A stretch of DNA of 13,500 nucleotides from an uncultured Cellvibrio sp. (lineage in GTDB: Bacteria > Pseudomonadota > Gammaproteobacteria > Pseudomonadales > Cellvibrionaceae): the NCBI GenBank assembly GCA_946886255.1, contig CAMPIG010000080.1, positions 1-13,500 of the forward strand. Direction: 5' to 3'. The notes under the pieces were generated by a model. That model was not told where the DNA came from and made no database searches. It saw nothing but the letters and a program-made list of their open reading frames with translations. Position numbers and translations under genes: made by a program. Shown here piece after piece: positions 1-6,688 of this stretch (positions are counted from its first letter, which is position 1; each line of letters begins with the position of its first letter).

Positions 1-35
1 GCGGCGCCTATGCCGTAGATATGGTAATGAGTCAT
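1..35 (-). CDS. PfkB-family (adenosine kinase-like) sugar kinase, N-terminal start only
   Basis: Reading the minus strand from an ATG at 35-33 gives MTHYHIYGIGA before the window ends. This resembles the opening beta strand of bacterial PfkB-family adenosine kinase-like proteins, which typically begin with a short hydrophilic stretch, then YHVYGIGNALVD or similar. A GAGG-type ribosome site lies a few bases upstream on the minus strand (about 42-46), which supports the start. The gene would be divergent from mrcB. Only 11 codons are visible, so the family call is a recognition of the start pattern, not a domain assignment. Confidence 0.5.
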   Translation of the reverse strand, partial: MTHYHIYGIGA

Positions 36-173
36 GCGTGCCTCGTGCAGTTTATAGTTGGATGGCTGCGCATTATGCAAAACGCGTGTGGCAGATGCAA
101 AACCGGTGATTGTGGATTCCAATCCGCGTAAACTAGCGCTCTGTTTTTTTAACCTGAAATCTAAGACTTGCTG
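36..173. promoter_or_regulatory. Divergent intergenic region upstream of mrcB
   Basis: This 138-bp gap separates the minus-strand kinase start from mrcB, so it should carry outward promoters in both directions. On the plus strand, TAAACT at 129-134 is a weak -10 candidate, but no good -35 lies at the right distance. On the minus strand, the complement of the TTTATA at about 51-56 is a weak -10 candidate. I see no convincing operator. The promoter assignments are guesses. Confidence 0.25.
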
Positions 174-2516
174 ATGACCAAACGCCGCTCCATTTCCCGC
201 CCTAAAAAGTCTCCACCACCCAACAAACCCCCACGCCATGGTTGGGCGCTATTTCGCCTCTGGTTGTTTTACAGCGCTATTGCCGTCCTGGTATTGCTTG
301 CGATCTGGACTTTGTATCTCGATGTGGTGGTGCGCGCGAAATTCGACGGTAAAAAGTGGGCGTTGCCAGCGCGAGTATATTCTCGCCCGCTGGAGTTATA
401 TGAAGGGCTGGCGCTGACGCCGCCCTTGTTTGAGCGGGAATTACAGGCACTGGGTTATCGCGCCGTTAAAAACCTGAACGCCCCTGGTCAATACGTTAAG
501 CGCCCGGTCAGCAGTGTGCAGGCCAGCTATCAAATACACAGTCGCGGCTTTGATTTTTGGGATAAACGCGAAGAGGCGCGGCGTTTCGGTATCACTATCG
601 CTGATGGCCACGTATTACATTTGCGTGACCTGGCCGGTGCTGATATGCCGCTGATGCGGCTGGAGCCGGAAGAGATTGGTGGTATATATCCCGCTGAGGC
701 GGAAGACCGGCTGCTGGTGCGCTTGTCCGATTTGCCGCCGCTGCTCGGCGAAACCCTGCTGGCGGTGGAAGACCAGCACTTCCTTGATCACCACGGCGTA
801 TCGCCTTTGGCGATTTTGCGGGCTGCCATGGTCAATGTGCGCGAAGGCGAGGTGGTGCAGGGTGGCAGCACCTTGACCCAGCAATTGGTGAAGAATTTTT
901 ACCTGACTCGCGAGCGTCACCTGCGCCGCAAAGTGCAAGAAGCCATCATGGCAGTGTTGCTGGAAATTCATTACACCAAGTCTGAAATCCTCGAAACCTA
1001 TATCAATGAAGTTTTTCTGGGGCAGAGTGGCCCTCGCGCAATTCACGGTTTTGCGCTGGCTTCGCAGCATTATTTCCGCCAACCTCTGACTGAACTGGAC
1101 ACCGAACAACTGGCTTTGTTGGTTGGCCTGGTGAAAGGCGCTTCCTATTACAACCCCTGGCGGAACCCGGAGCGTGCCAAGAAACGACGCAATCTGGTAT
1201 TGACTGTCATGCACCAGCAGGGGCTGATTGACGATAAAGAGCTGAAGCGTGCACAGGCGGCGGCGCTGGGTGTGGTGGAGCAAGGCGACACCAGTATGGT
1301 GACTTACCCGGCTTTTGTGGCTTTGGTGAAACGTCAGTTGCAGGAGGATTATCAGGAAGAAGACCTGCGCAGCGAAGGTTTACGCATCTTTACCAGCCTG
1401 TCGCCCATGGTGCAGCGCCAGGCCGAGGCGGCTCTGAATCAACGGCTGCGCCAGCTGGAGCAGCGGCACAATGTAAAAGATCTGCAAGGCAGTATGGTGG
1501 TGACCTCGGTGGGCGGCGGTGAGGTGCTGGCACTGATCGGTGATAAAAATCCGCGCTTTGAAGGCTTTAACCGGGCCCTGGATGCACGTCGTCCTATCGG
1601 CTCGTTGATGAAGCCATTCGTCTACCTCACGGCCCTTGAACAGCCAGATTCCTATCATCTCGGCACCCACATCAGCGATGAGCCGGTTACCATTAAGGGT
1701 GATAACGGTAAATTATGGGAGCCCAACAATGTCGATTCGGTTAGTCATGGTGAAGTGCCCATGTACATGGCCTTGACCCACTCCTACAACCAGGCCACCG
1801 CGCGCCTGGGCATGCAGTTAGGTTTGGAGAATGTGTACGACACCGTGAAAGCGGCGGGTTTTGAAGGGCGTATCCCTGGTGTTCCGTCGATGTTGCTCGG
1901 TTCTGTGGATATGTCTTCCTTTGAGGTGGCCGGTATCTACCACACGCTTGCCGCGGAAGGCGTCTACACACCCTTGCGGTCGATCCGTGAAGTACTGACG
2001 GCGGATGGGCAACCCCTGCGGCGCTACCCGCTGGAACTGGAACAGCGCTTCTCGCTCGAAAGCACCTTCCAGTTGCAATACGCCTTGCAGATGGTGTTGC
2101 GCGAAGGTACCGGGCGCAGTGTCTACAATCAATTTCCGGAGTCTCTGCCTTTGGCGGGCAAGACCGGTACTACTAATGATCAACGCGATAGCTGGTTTGC
2201 AGGGTTTAGTGGTGAGCATCTGGCCGTGGTCTGGCTGGGGCGCGACGATAACAGTGCAACACCGCTGACGGGTTCGGGCGGGGCTTTGCAGGTGTGGGCG
2301 GATCTGATGCGTCAGTTACCGACACAGGGCGTGAACCTGCAACCGCCGGAAGGTGTCAGCTTTGACTGGATTGATTCTGCAACCGGTATGCTCAGTGCTG
2401 AGCATTGCGAGGGTGCTGTCTGGCTGCCCCTGCGCGACAGTCAGCGCCCCGAACAACAAAGCGATTGCCGCCTGAAAGAAGGCGGCCGCAACTGGTGGCA
2501 ACGCCTGTGGAATTAA
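174..2516 (+). CDS. mrcB: Penicillin-binding protein 1B (bifunctional glycosyltransferase/transpeptidase)
   Basis: This class A PBP polymerises lipid II into glycan strands and cross-links the stem peptides on the periplasmic face of the inner membrane. The ATG at 174 gives 780 residues; a TTG two codons earlier (168) is possible but less likely. Numbering below is from the TTG. A basic, proline-rich cytoplasmic tail (3-25) precedes one membrane anchor (about 28-55) and a UB2H-like segment (about 60-160). The GT51 domain contains EDQHF with catalytic Glu201 and the QGGSTLTQQ motif (231-239). The transpeptidase domain has SLMK (nucleophile Ser479, Lys482), SYN (539-541) and KTGT (665-668), so both activities look intact. 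Its length is somewhat below the E. coli protein (844 residues), mostly through a shorter N-terminal tail and C-terminus. The lipoprotein gene downstream is probably its activator. Confidence 0.96.
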   Translation: MTKRRSISRPKKSPPPNKPPRHGWALFRLWLFYSAIAVLVLLAIWTLYLDVVVRAKFDGKKWALPARVYSRPLELYEGLALTPPLFERELQALGYRAVKNLNAPGQYVKRPVSSVQASYQIHSRGFDFWDKREEARRFGITIADGHVLHLRDLAGADMPLMRLEPEEIGGIYPAEAEDRLLVRLSDLPPLLGETLLAVEDQHFLDHHGVSPLAILRAAMVNVREGEVVQGGSTLTQQLVKNFYLTRERHLRRKVQEAIMAVLLEIHYTKSEILETYINEVFLGQSGPRAIHGFALASQHYFRQPLTELDTEQLALLVGLVKGASYYNPWRNPERAKKRRNLVLTVMHQQGLIDDKELKRAQAAALGVVEQGDTSMVTYPAFVALVKRQLQEDYQEEDLRSEGLRIFTSLSPMVQRQAEAALNQRLRQLEQRHNVKDLQGSMVVTSVGGGEVLALIGDKNPRFEGFNRALDARRPIGSLMKPFVYLTALEQPDSYHLGTHISDEPVTIKGDNGKLWEPNNVDSVSHGEVPMYMALTHSYNQATARLGMQLGLENVYDTVKAAGFEGRIPGVPSMLLGSVDMSSFEVAGIYHTLAAEGVYTPLRSIREVLTADGQPLRRYPLELEQRFSLESTFQLQYALQMVLREGTGRSVYNQFPESLPLAGKTGTTNDQRDSWFAGFSGEHLAVVWLGRDDNSATPLTGSGGALQVWADLMRQLPTQGVNLQPPEGVSFDWIDSATGMLSAEHCEGAVWLPLRDSQRPEQQSDCRLKEGGRNWWQRLWN

Positions 2517-2526
2517 CGCCCGTCCC

Positions 2527-2556
2527 GTAGGTCGGATTAGCGCAGCGTAATCCGAC
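2527..2556 (+). repeat. REP-like palindromic repeat, copy 1
   Basis: After a GTAG lead, the arms GTCGGATTA (2531-2539) and TAATCCGAC (2548-2556) are perfectly complementary around GCGCAGCG. The loop can itself pair CGC with GCG, giving a stem of about 12 bp with one bulged G. It lies ten bases after the mrcB stop. There is no T run, so it is not a classical intrinsic terminator, although the hairpin could protect the mRNA 3' end. A near-identical copy lies in inverse orientation at 3242-3271. Confidence 0.75.
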
Positions 2557-2644
2557 AAGCACCCGACCCCCCCGCGCCAGGCGCCGGCTTTCGGGAAACT
2601 TAACTGTCTGACTGATAATGACCCGAATTTGCAAGGAGCCCTTC

Positions 2645-3142
2645 ATGAACAAACCGCTCTCCATAAGCAAGTCGCTTTCGCTTGTGCTCATCGCCGGCCT
2701 GCTGAGCCTGATAGCCGGCTGTGCCAGCACAACCTACGATTTGCCACCGGTCACCGATAGCGATACATCCGCCGAACCCGAGCCAGCACAAACCTACCCG
2801 GCCGGTGAACCGGCACCTTCTATCGACAGTGAAGAAGCTGGTGTGCAGGCGCCCGAGTCAGTCCCATCGACCAACCCTGCCGTCACCAGTCTCACCAATC
2901 AGGCGCGTGCACAATACAATACCCGTGATTATCAAACCGCTATCGCCACCGCCGAGCGCGGGTTGCGTATTGATCGTCGTTCGCCTGAGCTTTACCTGAT
3001 CATCGCGCAAAGTTATGTGCAGTTGGCGATGCCCCAGCGTGCCGAGCAGTTTGTGCAGCAGGGACTGCGCTACAGCCAGGCGGGCTCGTCGGTTGCTGAG
3101 GCATTGTTGCGGGTGAAAGAGGCGGTGTCTTCGGGGTTTTAA
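2645..3142 (+). CDS. lpoP: TPR lipoprotein, probable PBP1B activator LpoP
   Basis: The product is a 165-residue outer-membrane-type lipoprotein. The ATG at 2645 is chosen because AAGGAG (2633-2638) sits six bases upstream and a good lipoprotein signal follows; the in-frame ATG at 2618 lacks this. A hydrophobic helix (about 9-25) ends in the lipobox LIAGC, making Cys26 the lipidated residue. Residues 27-78 are Pro/Glu/Ser/Thr-rich and probably a disordered tether. Residues 79-160 hold TPR helices (NQARAQYNTRDYQTAIATAE, then ELYLIIAQSYVQLAMPQRAE). In Pseudomonas aeruginosa a TPR lipoprotein, LpoP, encoded beside the PBP1B gene activates that enzyme. Position, lipobox, linker and TPR all match, so I infer the same role. 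It differs from E. coli LpoB, which has no TPR. The gene is probably cotranscribed with mrcB (128-bp gap). Confidence 0.8.
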   Translation: MNKPLSISKSLSLVLIAGLLSLIAGCASTTYDLPPVTDSDTSAEPEPAQTYPAGEPAPSIDSEEAGVQAPESVPSTNPAVTSLTNQARAQYNTRDYQTAIATAERGLRIDRRSPELYLIIAQSYVQLAMPQRAEQFVQQGLRYSQAGSSVAEALLRVKEAVSSGF

Positions 3143-3176
3143 TGGCTGAAGGCAGTCTTCCATTACAGTCTTTTTT
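3140..3176 (+). terminator. Possible intrinsic terminator of lpoP
   Basis: Overlapping the lpoP stop codon, TAATG (3140-3144) can pair with CATTA (3161-3165), with an inner GAAG (3148-3151)/CTTC (3157-3160) helix. Five bases later a run of six T follows (3171-3176). The stem is interrupted and AT-rich at its base, and the T run is offset, so this is a weak candidate. Confidence 0.4.
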
Positions 3177-3241
3177 GACGCCCGGTGATGTTGGCCGGGC
3201 TAGAGCTTCGGCTTTCGAGTCAGTATTTTTGGCATCCTAGT

Positions 3242-3271
3242 GTTGGATTACGCTGCGCTAATCCAACCTAC
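3242..3271 (-). repeat. REP-like palindromic repeat, copy 2 (inverted)
   Basis: The arms GTTGGATTA (3242-3250) and TAATCCAAC (3259-3267) surround CGCTGCGC, followed by CTAC. Read on the minus strand it matches copy 1 at 2527-2556, including the GTAG lead and the GCGCAGCG loop. The only differences are one base in each arm, and these compensate each other (C-G in copy 1, T-A here), so the helix is preserved. Confidence 0.75.
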
Positions 3272-3480
3272 TTCCTCCCTACGATCGTTGTCTCTCACTC
3301 ATCTTTGTGTCCGTTGTACCTGATCCCTGCAATTATCAGCGGCAGGGTTCCACTTCGCTTCCAAGTCTTCTCTTTTCGCGTTTTCTGCCGCATCCACAGC
3401 TTTTGGCGTCGTTTTGTCAGTTTTTGTAATTTTGTGGATTTTTGCTCACTTAGCGGCGATTTTTCCTTGCACAAACCACC

Positions 3481-3653
3481 TGATTGCGTAATCATCTGGC
3501 CACGATAAACCGTGGGAAGAAGGCTTTTCGCCTTGGCATCTCCCGTAAATAACCTGCCCCACAACCATAAATCAGGCAGGTTAATGCAGCGGTTGTCGTC
3601 GGGCTGCGGACGGTGTGTTTTGCTCAACCGCCCACCCATCAACCGTCCCGGGA
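3481..3653 (+). promoter_or_regulatory. Inverted-repeat cluster in the leader of the TonB-dependent receptor
   Basis: Five pairings lie within 175 bases. TGATT/AATCA (3481-3494) and CCACG/CGTGG (3500-3515) are short dyads of operator size. AAGGC/GCCTT (3520-3534) is a small hairpin. TAACCTGCC (3550-3558)/GGCAGGTTA (3575-3583) is a perfect nine-bp stem with a 16-base loop. GCGGTTG (3589-3595)/CAACCGC (3625-3631) encloses 29 bases with a smaller CGTC/GACG helix. The first two could be binding sites for a sugar-responsive repressor and the rest mRNA leader structure. I do not recognise a known riboswitch consensus. Confidence 0.4.
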
Positions 3654-3699
3654 TTCGTCCTGAGGAACAGCAAATAATAATGATAGAGAGAGCAACCCT

Positions 3700-6546
3700 A
3701 TGAACAAACCTATACACAAAAACCCCCTTTCGCTTTGTATTTCAGCCACCAGCTTATTGTTGGGACTGGGCGTGTCGCCCGGTCTGGCAATGGCGCAGGC
3801 TGAATCTGACGGCATGATTGAAGAAGTGCTGGTCAGCGGTAGTTATCGGGGTAGTCTGGCGAGCGCGCTGGAGCAGAAACGCAACGCGCCCAATGCCAAA
3901 GAAACCATCATGGCCGAAGACATCGGCAAGATGCCCGACCTGAATCTGGCCGAATCCCTACAACGGGTACCCAGTGTCACTATCACCCGTGAAGGCGGTG
4001 AAGGGCGGCAGGTAAGCGTACGCGGACTGGGCCCGGATTTTAGTCGCACGACCTTGAATGGTATGGAGGTCCCTGCCAGCGGTGGTGGTCTGGATTCGTC
4101 CGGCGGTGTTAACCGCGGCCGCGCGGTGGACTTCAATATCTTTGCGTCAGAATTATTTAATCGTATTGATATCCACAAAACCCCCATCGCCTCGGTAGAA
4201 GAAGGCGGTCTGGGCGGCACTATTGAATTGCACACGGCCAAGCCGCTGGATAACCCCGGCTTCCATGCCATCTTCGGTGCACAGGCTACGGTGGATAACG
4301 TGGCGGATGAGCTTGACCCGCGTTTTACCGCGTTAATCAGCAACACTTTTCTTGATGATCGTTTAGGTGTGCAGTTTTCTATCGCTAAATCTGAACGTAC
4401 TGTGCAGCAGGAAGGTTACGGGACGGTGCGTTACAGTGCGGCGGCTACCGAAGGGCGAGCTTGGGCAGATGTGAGTGATACGGTAGTGAACGGCACGCCC
4501 AATCCATTCGCTAATATCGCTGACCCCGACGAGGAAGATCCTACAGACCCTAACTCCAGCAACTATGATCCTGAAGATCCGGACGGTCTGCGTTACATGT
4601 GGATGCCGCGCCTGCCGCGCATGGACTTTTTCAGCAACACGGTCGATCGTACCGGTATGACCGCCGCGTTCCAATTCCGCCCCACGGACAAGTTGGAGCT
4701 GGGTCTGGATGTGGTGAGTTCGAGTCTGGAGAATGATCGAATTTCTTACAACTACGCCGCTCAGTTCCGCAATTCATGGCCCGGTATTACCCCCGAAGAA
4801 ATCACCCTGGACCCCACTGGTCGCTATATCGTGGCCGGTACTTTCTCCGGCGTGCGTCCCCGTTCAGAAAGCCGGGCACAATATTCGGAATCCGAATTTC
4901 TGCAAACGGTGTTGACCGGTAGTTATGAATTTACTGAAAACGTGCGTTTGAAAGCTTTGGCTGGGCGCGCTACCTCAGAGCATGACGAAGAACAATACCG
5001 TTTTAATATTGATGGTCCTGTTGGCGGTAGCACCTTCACCTTCGACTCAAGCAACTCCCAAATTCCCGAAATGTCCTACGGTTTCGATATGCTCGATACC
5101 GCTAACTACACCACGGGCGGCGGCTTAACCATTCGTAAGGATGTGGTAGAGCGCACGAATGAAACCTATCGCCTGGATCTTGAGATCGATGGCGACTTGT
5201 TTAATACCAAAGTGGGTTTGATTTCCAATAGCCGCGAAGTGGATTCCCTGAACTACACGCCTGTAGGATTAACCACGCCCGCTAACAACACACCGGTAGA
5301 CAATTTCCCCGGTATGGCGGTTACCTTCCAATCACAAGTCGGTGGAGATTTTGCATCGGCGTTAAATCCGCCAGCCGGTTTCCCGCAGAACTGGATGGTG
5401 CAGGACTTTGATGTCGCAATTCAGGTGCATAACGCAGGTGAGTTTGAACCAGCGTTAACGAACTCATTGAGCTGGAATGTTGAGGAAGAGACGCTTGGTG
5501 TATACGGTCAATTGGATTTTGATCTCGAGTTGGCTGGTCGTCCCCTGCTGGTGAATGCCGGTGTTCGTGTGGTTGAGACAGATACCAGTGCGTCCGCCTA
5601 CACTGCTATATCCGGCACGCCGGTACCGGTTCAGGCGGAAAGCAATTACACCGATACTTTGCCCTCGTTAAACCTCTCCTGGGAATTGCGTGACGACCTG
5701 GTGTTGCGTTTCAGTGCTGCAAAAAACATCACTCGCCCAAGTTTGGGTGATCTTGTTCCATCCATCACGGCAATCACGCCAGTTAATGGCAATATTTCTA
5801 CGGGCAACCCGGATCTGGAAGCGATTACGGCAGATTCATTCGATGCGGGTATCGAGTGGTACTTCACCGATGAGTCACTCTTGGCGTTCACTGTTTTCCA
5901 CAAAAAGATCGAAGGTTTTATTGCGGACGAAACGGTTAACGGTACGCTCAATCCGGGTATTGCAGCAGCGGTTTCACTGCGTCCGGAATACGATCCTGCT
6001 GATCCGCTTTATGATCCCAATGTCACCCAGCCCGATGGGGTCTGGAACGTCAGCCGCCCGGAAAATGCGCAGGACGCTGATCTGGAAGGTTTTGAGCTGG
6101 CCTATCAACAACCCTTTACGTTCCTGCCAGGCTTCTGGAGTAATTTCGGTGTAACCGCCAACTACACTCATGTGGAATCCGAAGCATTGTTTGGTGAAGT
6201 GAAAAGTAGCTTACCGGGACTGTCGGAAGACAGCTACAACTTCACCGCCTATTATGAAACCCCGCAATGGGGTGCGCGTTTATCCTGGAACAATCGCGAT
6301 GATTATGTCACCGCGACCTCCGGCTCCAATGGCAATGCCCGTGAGTTCAACACCGGCCCGACTCGCCTGGATGCGTCCGCGTTTTACAACGTGACAGATA
6401 ATATCACCGTGCGTCTGGAAGTGATCAACCTCAATGAAGAGGAAGAGCGAAACTACACCAGTGGTCCTACCGGTGATTTCAATTTCGTGCGTGAGTACAA
6501 CTCTACCGGGCGCGAAGTGTATCTCGGTGTAAGAGCAACCTTCTAA
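3700..6546 (+). CDS. TonB-dependent receptor (Xanthomonas/Caulobacter type), likely oligosaccharide importer
   Basis: The 948-residue product is an outer-membrane receptor that takes up ligands with energy from TonB-ExbBD. GAGAGAG at 3686-3692 is the ribosome site for the ATG at 3700. A signal peptide (1-32, cleavage near AMA-QAE) is followed by a TonB-box-like IEEVLVSG (40-47). The plug domain spans about 55-182 and contains ADIGK-type and NLAESLQRVP motifs (72-91) and VSVRGLGPDFSRTTLNG (105-121), typical of the TIGR01782 family. The remainder is the 22-strand barrel, ending REVYLGVRATF with the terminal Phe expected for outer-membrane insertion. Residues 275-296 form an unusually Asp/Pro-rich loop. 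Receptors of this family often sit with carbohydrate-degrading genes; the GH105 and GH28 genes behind it suggest pectin or rhamnogalacturonan oligomers as ligand. The ligand is inferred from context only. Confidence 0.93.
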   Translation: MNKPIHKNPLSLCISATSLLLGLGVSPGLAMAQAESDGMIEEVLVSGSYRGSLASALEQKRNAPNAKETIMAEDIGKMPDLNLAESLQRVPSVTITREGGEGRQVSVRGLGPDFSRTTLNGMEVPASGGGLDSSGGVNRGRAVDFNIFASELFNRIDIHKTPIASVEEGGLGGTIELHTAKPLDNPGFHAIFGAQATVDNVADELDPRFTALISNTFLDDRLGVQFSIAKSERTVQQEGYGTVRYSAAATEGRAWADVSDTVVNGTPNPFANIADPDEEDPTDPNSSNYDPEDPDGLRYMWMPRLPRMDFFSNTVDRTGMTAAFQFRPTDKLELGLDVVSSSLENDRISYNYAAQFRNSWPGITPEEITLDPTGRYIVAGTFSGVRPRSESRAQYSESEFLQTVLTGSYEFTENVRLKALAGRATSEHDEEQYRFNIDGPVGGSTFTFDSSNSQIPEMSYGFDMLDTANYTTGGGLTIRKDVVERTNETYRLDLEIDGDLFNTKVGLISNSREVDSLNYTPVGLTTPANNTPVDNFPGMAVTFQSQVGGDFASALNPPAGFPQNWMVQDFDVAIQVHNAGEFEPALTNSLSWNVEEETLGVYGQLDFDLELAGRPLLVNAGVRVVETDTSASAYTAISGTPVPVQAESNYTDTLPSLNLSWELRDDLVLRFSAAKNITRPSLGDLVPSITAITPVNGNISTGNPDLEAITADSFDAGIEWYFTDESLLAFTVFHKKIEGFIADETVNGTLNPGIAAAVSLRPEYDPADPLYDPNVTQPDGVWNVSRPENAQDADLEGFELAYQQPFTFLPGFWSNFGVTANYTHVESEALFGEVKSSLPGLSEDSYNFTAYYETPQWGARLSWNNRDDYVTATSGSNGNAREFNTGPTRLDASAFYNVTDNITVRLEVINLNEEEERNYTSGPTGDFNFVREYNSTGREVYLGVRATF

Positions 6547-6588
6547 TCGCTTGACGTGTTCTACCGCTAGTTGTTTTTCCCACATCTT

Positions 6589-6624
6589 GCGTCACCGGAG
6601 TTGTTTTCCGGTGGCGCCTTTTTT
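6589..6624 (+). terminator. Strong intrinsic terminator after the receptor gene
   Basis: The arm at 6589-6599 (GCGTCACCGGA) pairs with 6607-6617 (TCCGGTGGCGC) over eleven bp including one G-T wobble, with a seven-base loop. One base later there are six T (6619-6624). It lies 43 bases after the receptor stop and 65 bases before the GH105 start. Most receptor transcripts should end here, so GH105 needs its own promoter or readthrough. Confidence 0.88.
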
Positions 6625-6688
6625 ATCTGCAATGAATGCACTGGCGGTAACTTTATTTTCCTTTCGCTTTTCACAAGAGAATTTTCCT

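Larger units (their letters stand above)
3143..3699. other. 557-bp gap between lpoP and the receptor gene, no convincing gene
   Basis: A 107-codon open frame at 3185-3508 crosses a GC hairpin and the REP-like repeat, has no clear ribosome site and no recognisable protein character, so I do not call it. The contents in order are the possible lpoP terminator, a six-bp GC hairpin (GCCCGG 3180-3185 / CCGGGC 3195-3200), REP copy 2, a T-rich stretch of about 150 bases, and a cluster of inverted repeats from 3481 to the receptor start. A weak promoter candidate, TTGCAC (3467-3472) with TAATCA (3489-3494) at 16-bp spacing, lies just before that cluster. Confidence 0.6.

Noticed and set aside
615..1283. 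222-codon open frame on the minus strand inside mrcB
   Set aside because: It lies fully opposite the clear GT51 domain of PBP1B, has His/Gln-rich antisense-type composition and no ribosome site or known motif.
3185..3508. 107-codon open frame downstream of lpoP
   Set aside because: It runs through a GC hairpin and the REP-like repeat, is rich in Phe/Ser/Cys from T-rich DNA, and lacks a convincing ribosome site.
3550..3699. Known riboswitch in the receptor leader (cobalamin, TPP or SAM type)
   Set aside because: Hairpins are present, but I could not find the conserved box sequences of these classes, so it is reported only as an unclassified inverted-repeat cluster.
6551..6688. Upstream extension of the GH105 gene to an ATG at 6551
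   Set aside because: The extra 46 codons would cover the receptor terminator and bury the signal peptide; the ATG at 6689 has a ribosome site and begins with a good signal peptide.
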